From Pseudomonadota bacterium (lineage in GTDB: Bacteria; Pseudomonadota; Alphaproteobacteria; Rhizobiales; Devosiaceae), in NCBI GenBank assembly GCA_023387585.1, contig JAEWHZ010000377.1, forward strand, positions 1-8,091: 8,091 bases of DNA. The letters are read 5' to 3'. The translations under genes and the position numbers were made by a program. How positions within the stretch are numbered: the stretch's first letter is position 1; the number at the start of each line of letters is the position of its first letter. This document shows positions 1 to 4,897 of the stretch, piece by piece. The notes under the pieces are model-generated. The model searched no databases and was not told where the DNA came from. It was given only the letters and a program-made list of their open reading frames with translations.

Positions 1-281
1 TCGTCGATGCATTCCTCGTTGATCATGGTCGAATCCATGTCGGCCAGCAGCACCCGCTTGCGCCGCCCCTCGGCCGGCAGCAGCGCCACGTCCACGGCCT
101 TGCCGGCAACCAGATCGCGCGCCGCCGCCGCCGGGTTCGTTGACACGGGCGCGGCGATCTCGCAGGCAATGCCGTGATTGAGCCAGTTGATCTCGCCGCC
201 GACCTCCTTGTGCACCCGCGCTGCCAGTGCGGCATCGAGTTCGGGATCGGCGGGGTTGGTGATCAGGCAGAGGACCTGCAT
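1..281 (-). CDS. serB: Phosphoserine phosphatase SerB, N-terminal part (3' end outside window)
   Basis: SerB hydrolyses O-phosphoserine to serine, the last step of the phosphorylated serine pathway, in the cytosol. Ninety-three residues are visible, beginning MQVLCLITNPADPELDAAL. After an N-terminal region of about 75 residues comes HAD motif I, LLADMDSTMINEE: Asp81 would be the phospho-accepting nucleophile and Asp83 the acid/base. DMDST followed by a conserved NEECIDE-like stretch is typical of SerB rather than of other HAD enzymes. The start ATG (279-281) was chosen because it begins directly with the expected N-terminal strand; the SD in front is weak. The gene is divergent from miaA, with 40 bp between the two start codons, so the promoters must overlap or lie within the neighbouring gene. 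HAD motifs II and III are beyond the window edge. Confidence 0.93.
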   Translation of the reverse strand, partial: MQVLCLITNPADPELDAALAARVHKEVGGEINWLNHGIACEIAAPVSTNPAAAARDLVAGKAVDVALLPAEGRRKRVLLADMDSTMINEECID

Positions 282-321
282 GCCGGACTCGCAAGGCAAT
301 GAAGAAGAAGGATTTTCGCGC

Positions 322-1197
322 ATGGGCCTGCGCCGCGCGGTTTTGATAGCCGGTCCCACGGCGAGCGGCAAGTCGGCCCTGGCGCTGCGCATGGCCGAGG
401 AGCGCGGCGGCGTCGTCGTCAATGCCGACGCTCTGCAGGTCTATGGCGAGCTGCGCGTGATCACCGCGCGGCCGGACGAAGCCGACATGGCGCGCGTGCC
501 GCATCACCTCTATGGTTTTGTCCCGCCCGCCGAGCGCTTTTCCACCGGCGCCTATCTGCGCGCGGCGCAGGATCTGATCGAAAATCTCGACCCTGCGACC
601 GAGCTGATTTTCGTCGGCGGGACGGGGCTTTACTTCGAAGCGCTGATAAATGGAGTCGCCCAGATCCCGCCGGTTCCTCGCGCGGTGCTCGAAGCGGTTC
701 AGCAAGAGATTCAAGCGCTGGACGGGGCAGGGCGCCTGCGCCTGCTGCAAGCGGAAGACCCCGGAACCGCTTCACGGCTCGGCGTCGCCGACCCGCAGCG
801 GCTTGTTCGCGCCATCGCCGTCAAGCGCGCCACCGGGGTGCCGCTATCGGCCCATCTGGCCGCCCAGCCTCCCGGGCCGCTGAGCGGATGCCGGCTCGAA
901 AAGCTGGTGCTCGAGCCGCCGCGCGAGGCGGTGCGCCAGCGCATCGCCGCGCGTTTCGCCACCATGTTCGAAAGCGGCGCCGTCGCCGAGGTCGAACGGC
1001 TTCTGGCGCTGGACCTCGATCCCAGCCTGCCGGCGATGAAGGCGATCGGCGTGCGCGAGATCGCCGACTGGCTGGCCGGCGGGATCGACCGCGACACCGC
1101 CATCGCCCGCGCCGTCACCGCCACCCGGCAATATGCCAAGCGCCAGGGCACCTGGCTGCGCAACCGCATGGGCGACTGGCGCAGGCTCGAAACCTAG
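322..1197 (+). CDS. miaA: tRNA dimethylallyltransferase MiaA
   Basis: MiaA transfers the dimethylallyl group from DMAPP to N6 of A37 in tRNAs that read UNN codons. The 291-residue product has the usual family length. Visible motifs are a Walker A loop GPTASGKS (residues 11-18), the substrate motif NADALQVY (34-41) with the conserved Asp36, GGTGLYF (99-105) with the conserved Thr101, PAMKAIGVREI, and the C-terminal RQYAKRQGTWLR (269-280), which is close to the family signature RQYAKRQLTWFR. The start at 322 is preferred over upstream in-frame starts at 178 and 280, because an AAGAAGGA SD sits 9 nt before it and MGLRRAVLIAGPTASGKS begins as family members do. No hfq follows, unlike in Escherichia coli. 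The 3' end overlaps the convergent MATE gene by 4 bp. Confidence 0.96.
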   Translation: MGLRRAVLIAGPTASGKSALALRMAEERGGVVVNADALQVYGELRVITARPDEADMARVPHHLYGFVPPAERFSTGAYLRAAQDLIENLDPATELIFVGGTGLYFEALINGVAQIPPVPRAVLEAVQQEIQALDGAGRLRLLQAEDPGTASRLGVADPQRLVRAIAVKRATGVPLSAHLAAQPPGPLSGCRLEKLVLEPPREAVRQRIAARFATMFESGAVAEVERLLALDLDPSLPAMKAIGVREIADWLAGGIDRDTAIARAVTATRQYAKRQGTWLRNRMGDWRRLET

Positions 1198-2609
1198 ACC
1201 ACTCTCGGCGTCATCAGCCCCAGCCGCTCGCGCATGGCGAAACGGGCCACCAGCACCACCGAGACCGCGGCCAGGCCCGAGGCCAGCCCGATCCAGATGC
1301 CCACGCCCTCCCAATCGAGCACGAACGCGCCGATCCAGGCGATTGGCATGCCCACGGCCCAGTAGCCCGCCAGCGCTATGAGCATCGGTACCGCCGTGTC
1401 GCTCAGCCCGCGCAGGGCATGGGCGGCGACCACCTGCGCGCCGTCGACCACCTGGAAGACGCCGGCGATGATCAGGAAGGTGCCCGCGAGCCGTAGCGCA
1501 TTGGCGTTGCCCGCCTGTGCCGGATCGAGGAACAACTGCACGAAGAATTCGCCATTGGTCAAGAACAGCAGCGCGGTGAGCACCATGAATCCGGTGCCGA
1601 CCACCAGCCCGATCCAGCCGGCGCGTCCGACGCCCCTTGGGTCGTTGCGGCCGTAGGCGATGCCGACGCGCACCGTCGTCGCCATGCCGATGCCGAGCGG
1701 CACCATGAAGGCGGTCGAGGCGCATTGCAGCGCCACCGCATGGGCCGCGACCTCGTCCGTGCCCAGCCGGCCCATCAGCAGGGCAGCAGCGCTGAACATC
1801 GACACCTCGGCCAGGATGGTCATGCCGATGGGGACGCCGACGACGAAGATTTCGCGAAAGCGCGGCCAGTCCGGCTTGAGCAGGCGCAAGAGGATATGGA
1901 AGCGCCGGAACCGCTGGTGGCGCAGCACATAAAGCAGCAACAGGCCGAACATCAGCCAGTTGATCGCCACCGTGCTGATCGCGGCCCCGCGCAGCTCGAG
2001 CCGCGGAAAGCCGAAATTGCCGAAGATCAGCAGATAGTTGCTCGCCGCGCTGATGACGACGCCGACCACGGTGACCAGCAGGATGGCGCGCGTCGCATCG
2101 AACGCCGACAGCAGCGAGCGCAGCACGATGATCAGCAATTGCGGCACCACCGCCCAGGCGGCGATCTGGATGTAGGTTTCGGCCAGCAGCGCCGTTTCCG
2201 GATCCTGTCCGAGCAGGCCGAAGATCGGCTTTATCTGGTAGAGCACCGGGATCAGCGCGACCGACAGCACGAGGCTCACCCAGAAGCCCTGGCGCACCAC
2301 GCGCCGCACCGCCTTGATGTCGCGTGCGCCGCGCGCCTGCGCCACCAGCGGCGCCACCGCGCCGACGATGCCGATACCGAGCAGCAGCACCGGCATCATG
2401 AAGGCCGAGGCCAGCGCGCCGGCCGCAAGGAATTGCGGCCCGAGCCATCCCATCATGATGACGTCGGTCGTGTAGAACAGGTTCTGGGCCAGCTGGGCGA
2501 CGACCAGCGGCCAGGCCAAAGCGAATGTCGCGCGCAGCTCGCTGAGCCATGCACCGCGTGCGCTCGAAGCGGCAGGCAGGCTCGCGGCCGATGTCGGACG
2601 CGTGTCCAT
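1194..2609 (-). CDS. MATE family (NorM-like) multidrug/cation antiporter
   Basis: This 471-residue protein is predicted to be an inner-membrane MATE transporter, exporting organic cations or drugs in exchange for Na+ or H+. After a polar N-terminus of about 25 residues it is hydrophobic throughout, consistent with 12 membrane helices in two MatE halves. The first helix region reads ALAWPLVVAQLAQNLFYTTDVIMMGWLG, matching the NorM-type pattern of LALP..(x)AQLAQ...D..MMG.LG, and RVGIAYGRND marks the start of the second half. The length is normal for the family. The ATG is preceded by AAGGTGA about 4 nt upstream. The gene is divergent from the DUF423-like gene and convergent with miaA. Its substrate cannot be read from sequence. 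Nothing else in the window suggests a transport pathway partner. Confidence 0.92.
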   Translation of the reverse strand: MDTRPTSAASLPAASSARGAWLSELRATFALAWPLVVAQLAQNLFYTTDVIMMGWLGPQFLAAGALASAFMMPVLLLGIGIVGAVAPLVAQARGARDIKAVRRVVRQGFWVSLVLSVALIPVLYQIKPIFGLLGQDPETALLAETYIQIAAWAVVPQLLIIVLRSLLSAFDATRAILLVTVVGVVISAASNYLLIFGNFGFPRLELRGAAISTVAINWLMFGLLLLYVLRHQRFRRFHILLRLLKPDWPRFREIFVVGVPIGMTILAEVSMFSAAALLMGRLGTDEVAAHAVALQCASTAFMVPLGIGMATTVRVGIAYGRNDPRGVGRAGWIGLVVGTGFMVLTALLFLTNGEFFVQLFLDPAQAGNANALRLAGTFLIIAGVFQVVDGAQVVAAHALRGLSDTAVPMLIALAGYWAVGMPIAWIGAFVLDWEGVGIWIGLASGLAAVSVVLVARFAMRERLGLMTPRVV

Positions 2610-2619
2610 AAGTCACCTT

Positions 2620-2636
2620 TTCCGGATGGACCGGAA
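2620..2636. repeat. Small inverted repeat in the MATE / DUF423 divergent gap
   Basis: TTCCGG and CCGGAA form a perfect 6-bp dyad around a 5-nt spacer in the 73-bp gap between the divergent MATE and DUF423-like start codons. It lies about 10 bp before the MATE start and overlaps its 5' UTR. It could be an operator or a weak hairpin. A 6-bp dyad is common by chance in GC-rich DNA. Confidence 0.3.
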
Positions 2637-2682
2637 CCAGTATCCGAATTGCCCGGTGATGAAAACCCGTGAAGGAATTGCC

Positions 2683-3060
2683 ATGAGCCCGCCCGCCGCC
2701 CGACCCGCCGATACCGCATCGCGCCTGTTCGGGGCGCTGGCCGGGCTTTTCGGCGCCGGGGGCGTCGCCGGGGCGGCGCTGGCCTCGCATGCGGCGGCCG
2801 GGCCGGCCTCGGCACTGGCGCTGATCGCGCTGGCCCATGCGCCGGTATTCCTCGTCTTTGCGGCGTGGCCGGCGCAGTCCCGTCGGTCGCTTGCGGCGCG
2901 GGGCGTTCTGGCGGCCGGCACGCTCGGTTTCGTCGCCGACATGGCCATGCGGCTCGGCCTCGGCTTCGGGCTCGGCCCGCTGGCGCCCGTCTTCGGCACC
3001 GTCATGATCGCGGGATGGTTGTTTGTCGGCGTCGATTGTGCCTTTCGTGCAACTCGTTAA
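2683..3060 (+). CDS. Small membrane protein, DUF423-like
   Basis: This is a 125-residue, very Ala/Gly/Leu-rich membrane protein with about four predicted helices: LFGALAGLFGAGGVAGAAL (approx. 14-32), ALALIALAHAPVFLVFAAW (approx. 43-62), a segment around GVLAAGTLGFVADMAM, and PVFGTVMIAGWLFVGVDCAF near the C-terminus. The pattern of a first helix ending in an ALxSHA motif, a HAP motif in the second helix, and a final APxxGxxxxxGWL segment resembles DUF423 (YgdD-type) proteins, whose function is unknown. The family call rests on recalled motifs and is not certain. The start at 2683 is chosen because GAAGGAA lies 6-8 nt upstream; the longer in-frame version from 2602 would overlap the MATE 5' end and has no comparable SD. 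It lies 89 bp before the lipoprotein gene. Confidence 0.7.
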   Translation: MSPPAARPADTASRLFGALAGLFGAGGVAGAALASHAAAGPASALALIALAHAPVFLVFAAWPAQSRRSLAARGVLAAGTLGFVADMAMRLGLGFGLGPLAPVFGTVMIAGWLFVGVDCAFRATR

Positions 3061-3101
3061 CAGTTTGCCTTAGTTTCGACCCGGTTGAATCGGAACCAAG
3101 C

Positions 3102-3130
3102 TGTGTGCCGAAACATTTGGGGGGCACACG
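3102..3130 (+). promoter_or_regulatory. Stem-loop in the lipoprotein gene 5' UTR
   Basis: GTGTGCC (3103-3109) pairs perfectly with GGCACAC (3123-3129), extended by a T-G wobble, around a 13-nt loop. It ends 9 nt before the GAGAGGG SD (3139-3145) of the lipoprotein gene. The position suits an mRNA stability element or translational control, or a DNA operator. It lacks a T-run, so it is not an intrinsic terminator for the upstream gene. I saw no convincing -35/-10 pair in the 89-bp gap. Confidence 0.4.
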
Positions 3131-3149
3131 TCCTGTACGAGAGGGTCTC

Positions 3150-3422
3150 ATGCACAAGTTTCTGATCATCGCCGCAGCCACGCTTTCCCTGGCTGCCTGC
3201 ACCAGCACTCAGACGGGCGCCGCCGTTGGCGCCGGTGCCGGCGCCATCGTTGGTGCCGCCACTACGGGCAATATCGTCGGCACCGCCGTTGGCGCCGGCA
3301 TTGGTGGTGTCGTCGGCGCTGCCGCCGGCAACGTCCTCGGCCGCCTCGAAAGCGATCCCAACCGCTGCGTCTACGAGCGTCCGAACGGCACGCGTTACGT
3401 CGACGTCTGCCCGCGCGGCTGA
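3150..3422 (+). CDS. Small glycine-zipper lipoprotein
   Basis: This is a 90-residue predicted lipoprotein. MHKFLIIAAATLSLAAC is a short signal peptide ending in the lipobox LAAC, with Cys17 as the lipidated residue. The residue after it is Thr, which does not signal inner-membrane retention, so the outer membrane is likely. Residues about 22-64 form a glycine zipper with repeated GAAxGAGxGAxVG-type spacing, as in OsmB/SlyB-like and other outer-membrane glycine-zipper proteins. A short C-terminal segment has two further cysteines (CVYERPNGTRYVDVCPRG). The ATG is 4 nt after GAGAGGG. In-frame extension upstream would remove the signal peptide from the N-terminus and is rejected. An intrinsic terminator follows 24 bp after the stop. 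The function is unknown; envelope-stress roles known for relatives are only an analogy. Confidence 0.88.
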   Translation: MHKFLIIAAATLSLAACTSTQTGAAVGAGAGAIVGAATTGNIVGTAVGAGIGGVVGAAAGNVLGRLESDPNRCVYERPNGTRYVDVCPRG

Positions 3423-3446
3423 CGCGAAATTTCCCGATGGGACGAG

Positions 3447-3471
3447 AAAGGCTCCTTCGGGGGCCTTTTTT
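3447..3471 (+). terminator. Intrinsic terminator after the lipoprotein gene
   Basis: AAAGGCTCC and GGGGCCTTT form a 9-bp stem with one T-G wobble, closed by a TTCG tetraloop and followed by a T-run (six consecutive Ts at 3466-3471). This is a canonical rho-independent terminator 24 bp after the lipoprotein stop. It separates that transcript from the NUDIX gene. Confidence 0.93.
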
Positions 3472-3494
3472 GTTACCATGTTCAGGTGATTCCC

Positions 3495-3526
3495 GCGCCG
3501 GGCGCGCCCCGGCGCTCCGGGAGCGC
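3495..3526. repeat. Two overlapping GC-rich palindromes upstream of the NUDIX gene
   Basis: GCGCCGGG (3495-3502) and CCCGGCGC (3508-3515) form a perfect 8-bp inverted repeat with a 5-nt spacer. GCGCTCC (3512-3518) and GGAGCGC (3520-3526) form a second dyad that reuses bases 3512-3515. The two RNA hairpins are mutually exclusive. The sequence after the second continues to GAGTTTT about 10 bp on, a poor terminator tail. The role is unknown; a regulatory or back-up termination role is only a possibility. Confidence 0.45.
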
Positions 3527-3585
3527 GGCGAACGAGTTTTGTGAGGCCTGCGCGGTTTGATCCGGCGGGCCGATCCAGAGGGAAG

Positions 3586-4101
3586 ATGGGTATCAGCGCG
3601 CTGTTCCGCCGGCTGTTCCGCATCCCCGCCGTGCTCCCGATCGGGGCGCGGGCGCGGGAGGATGTGCACACGTGTGCGCCGGCCCAGACGGGCGTGATCC
3701 CATGGCGCCGCAGCGGCGAGAACATCGAATATCTGCTGATTACCTCGCGCCGCTCGGCGCGCTGGCTGTTTCCCAAGGGCGGGGTCGCCGGCGACATGAC
3801 GCCATGGGACAGCGCCGCGCTCGAGGCAGAGGAGGAGGCCGGCGTCGAGGGCCGGGTCTCGACCGAGCCGCTCGGGCGCTATGGCAACACGCTCAACGCC
3901 GACCCGGAAGCGCGCGTCGAGATCGAGCTTTACGGGCTCGAAGTGCTGCATGAGAGCGAGAGCTGGCTGGAAGAGCACCAGCGCAAGCGCCGCTGGGCCG
4001 GCTATGCCGAGGCGGTGGAGCTGCTCGCCGATCCGGAGAAGGTCGCACTGCTCGCCGAGCTCGACCGGCGCCTTGCGGCTCTGCCGGCCGAGAGGCGATG
4101 A
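3586..4101 (+). CDS. NUDIX hydrolase, DIPP-like
   Basis: This is a 171-residue single-domain NUDIX protein that would hydrolyse a nucleoside-diphosphate-linked or inositol-pyrophosphate-type substrate; the actual substrate is unknown. The N-terminus is basic (FRRLFR), and the core begins near QTGVIPWRR (34-42). The NUDIX box spans residues 65-87 (from KGGVAGD to EEEAGV). The metal-binding glutamates Glu80, Glu83 and Glu84 are present, but the consensus first Glu is Met71 and the Arg is Leu79. WLFPKGG before the box and the AALEAEEEAGV form resemble diphosphoinositol polyphosphate phosphohydrolase-like NUDIX proteins. The ATG at 3586 follows an AGAGGGA SD at 3-4 nt; a GTG at 3541 has no SD. 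It converges on the SRPBCC gene with 9 bp between stops. Confidence 0.88.
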   Translation: MGISALFRRLFRIPAVLPIGARAREDVHTCAPAQTGVIPWRRSGENIEYLLITSRRSARWLFPKGGVAGDMTPWDSAALEAEEEAGVEGRVSTEPLGRYGNTLNADPEARVEIELYGLEVLHESESWLEEHQRKRRWAGYAEAVELLADPEKVALLAELDRRLAALPAERR

Positions 4102-4110
4102 AGGCCGGCG

Positions 4111-4581
4111 TCAGAGCGTCTTCGCCAGCGCCTCCAACTGGTCCGCACACTGGCCCCAGCCTTCGTGAAAACCCATCTTCTCGTGCTGTTCGCGGTCCTC
4201 GGCGCTCCAGTGTCGGGCCGTCGCCACGTAGCGGGTCTTGCCGCCCTCGTCGCTCAGCTCGATGCTCGCCACCATGAACGGCTTGCCGTCGACAGGCAAG
4301 AAACCGGCGGTCATGGCGTCGGTGAGCACCAGCCGTTCCTCCGGCACCACCTCGAGATAGCAGCCCGGATTGGGGAATTCCTTGCCCTCCGGATCGGCCA
4401 TCACGGTGTTGCAGGCGCCGCCGGGCCGCAGGTCGATCTCGACCCGGGGCGTCGTCCAGGGTTTTGGCGCGAACCACTGGCGCAGCAGCTCCGGCTCCGT
4501 CCAGCACCGCCACACGGCCTGGCGCGGCGCGTCGATCAGCCGGTCGAGCACCAGCTCGCGATCGGTTTTCGGATTGCTCAT
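4111..4581 (-). CDS. SRPBCC / AHSA1 (START-like) domain protein
   Basis: This is a 156-residue cytosolic protein consisting of one AHSA1-type SRPBCC domain, a hydrophobic-pocket fold. Visible family hallmarks are the LVLDRLIDAPRQAVWRCWTEP strand-helix, LLRQWFAP, the VEIDLRPGGA motif, YLEVVPEERLVLTDA, and the C-terminal helix MGFHEGWGQCADQLEAL, all standard for COG3832-type proteins. The family has no agreed enzymatic role; ligand binding or co-chaperone-like functions are suggested for relatives. Two ATGs compete. AAGGAG directly abuts the ATG at 4587 but lies 6 nt before the ATG at 4581, so 4581 (MSNPKTD) is preferred. Such genes often pair with an ArsR-type regulator, but none is present here. 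It is divergent from the ilv operon. Confidence 0.88.
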   Translation of the reverse strand: MSNPKTDRELVLDRLIDAPRQAVWRCWTEPELLRQWFAPKPWTTPRVEIDLRPGGACNTVMADPEGKEFPNPGCYLEVVPEERLVLTDAMTAGFLPVDGKPFMVASIELSDEGGKTRYVATARHWSAEDREQHEKMGFHEGWGQCADQLEALAKTL

Positions 4582-4673
4582 CTTCATCTCCTTCTTGGCT
4601 TCATCCCCTCAACGAACGCGCCGCCGCGATTTCGACGTCTCCCGTGCATCGAATTTGCGAGGGGCATGCCGGC

Positions 4674-4702
4674 TTGACGCGCGCACAGCGACAATTTATG
4701 GA
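4674..4702 (+). promoter_or_regulatory. Probable promoter of the ilv leader-ilvBN transcript
   Basis: TTGACG (4674-4679), preceded by C as in the CTTGAC form common in alphaproteobacteria, is followed at 17-nt spacing by TATGGA (4697-4702). This predicts a transcript start near 4708-4710, about ten bases ahead of the leader-peptide SD. The -35 box is good and the -10 box is weak. The position agrees with the attenuator downstream, which needs a start upstream of 4718. Confidence 0.5.
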
Positions 4703-4729
4703 GCATGGGTCGTTTTTGAGGAGAGGCCC

Positions 4730-4780
4730 GTGCGGTCCTTCATTCTCGTAGTAGTGGGGCGCATCGGTTCCGTGGGATAA
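4730..4780 (+). CDS. ilv operon leader peptide (Ile/Leu/Val-rich)
   Basis: This 16-codon ORF with a GTG start reads MRSFILVVVGRIGSVG and ends in TAA. Seven internal codons encode branched-chain amino acids: ATT, CTC, GTA, GTA, GTG (consecutive, 4742-4756), ATC and GTG. A strong SD, GAGGAGAGG (4718-4726), ends 3 nt before the GTG. The ORF ends 29 nt before an intrinsic terminator (4810) that itself precedes ilvB. A run of Ile-Leu-Val-Val-Val codons translated just upstream of a terminator in front of an acetohydroxyacid synthase operon is the signature of ribosome-mediated attenuation. Low charged Ile, Leu or Val tRNA would stall the ribosome and let transcription continue. GTA is otherwise rare in this GC-rich coding style, which should make the stall site sensitive to tRNA-Val supply. 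The peptide itself probably has no further role. No gene symbol was assigned. Confidence 0.85.
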   Translation: MRSFILVVVGRIGSVG

Positions 4781-4805
4781 TCTCCCGCGCGAAAGCTGGT
4801 GCGCC
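4758..4805 (+). promoter_or_regulatory. ilv leader RNA pause/control helix
   Basis: Bases 4758-4768 (GGCGCATCGGT, within the last third of the leader ORF) pair with 4795-4805 (GCTGGTGCGCC) in 11 consecutive pairs, three of them G-U. The enclosed loop contains a small GGGA/TCCC hairpin (4774-4777 with 4783-4786). A ribosome stalled at the Val codons (4748-4756) would cover the 5' strand and open this helix. An alternative short pairing, GGGAT (4774-4778) with GTCCC (4813-4817), would break the terminator stem and is a candidate antiterminator, but at 5 bp it is weak. The full switching scheme is not resolved by eye. Confidence 0.6.
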
Positions 4806-4809
4806 GAGC

Positions 4810-4833
4810 AAGGTCCCGAAAGGGGCCTTTTTT
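4810..4833 (+). terminator. Intrinsic terminator (attenuator) upstream of ilvB
   Basis: AAGGTCCC (4810-4817) and GGGGCCTT (4822-4829) form an 8-bp stem with one T-G wobble and a GAAA tetraloop. A T-run (4828-4833) follows, then ATT. It lies 64 bp before the ilvB ATG and after the Ile/Leu/Val leader ORF. No gene immediately upstream on this strand needs terminating, since the neighbour runs the other way. This makes a leader attenuator the natural reading. Confidence 0.9.
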
Positions 4834-4851
4834 ATTGCCCTGAACGGTTCG

Positions 4852-4875
4852 GCGGGATTTCGAGCGAAAGCCCGC
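4852..4875 (+). promoter_or_regulatory. Hairpin between the attenuator and the ilvB ribosome site
   Basis: GCGGG (4852-4856) pairs with CCCGC (4871-4875), and TTTC (4858-4861) with GAAA (4866-4869), with one A-G mismatch between and a 4-nt loop. It ends 5 nt before the GAGGAAGGA SD of ilvB. It lacks a U-tract. It may shield the 5' end of read-through mRNA or influence ilvB translation; neither is shown by the sequence alone. Confidence 0.45.
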
Positions 4876-4897
4876 AAGGTGAGGAAGGAAAAGACAG

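Noticed and set aside
178..321. Longer N-terminus for MiaA, from 178 or 280
   Set aside because: It would overlap serB or lack an SD. The Walker A loop is normally within the first 20 residues, and the SD before 322 is good.
1725..2672. 315-codon plus-strand frame inside the MATE gene
   Set aside because: It is rich in Gln/His/Arg/Asp with no recognisable motif and is an antisense shadow of the membrane protein.
844..2838. 664-codon open frame on the minus strand
   Set aside because: It overlaps miaA and the MATE gene in another frame. It is Arg/Gly/Ala-rich low-complexity translation typical of a GC-rich shadow frame, and the real MATE gene occupies the same strand in a different frame.
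3541..3585. GTG start for the NUDIX gene
   Set aside because: There is no SD before it, and the ATG at 3586 has AGAGGGA just upstream and a natural N-terminus.
4582..4587. Upstream ATG (MKM) as start of the SRPBCC gene
   Set aside because: The SD AAGGAG directly abuts this ATG, while the next ATG has ideal 6-nt spacing.
4698..4751. Alternative short ORFs in the ilv leader (ATG at 4698; ATG at 4705 reading MGRF)
   Set aside because: They lack well-spaced SDs and carry no run of branched-chain amino-acid codons. The GTG ORF at 4730 has both.
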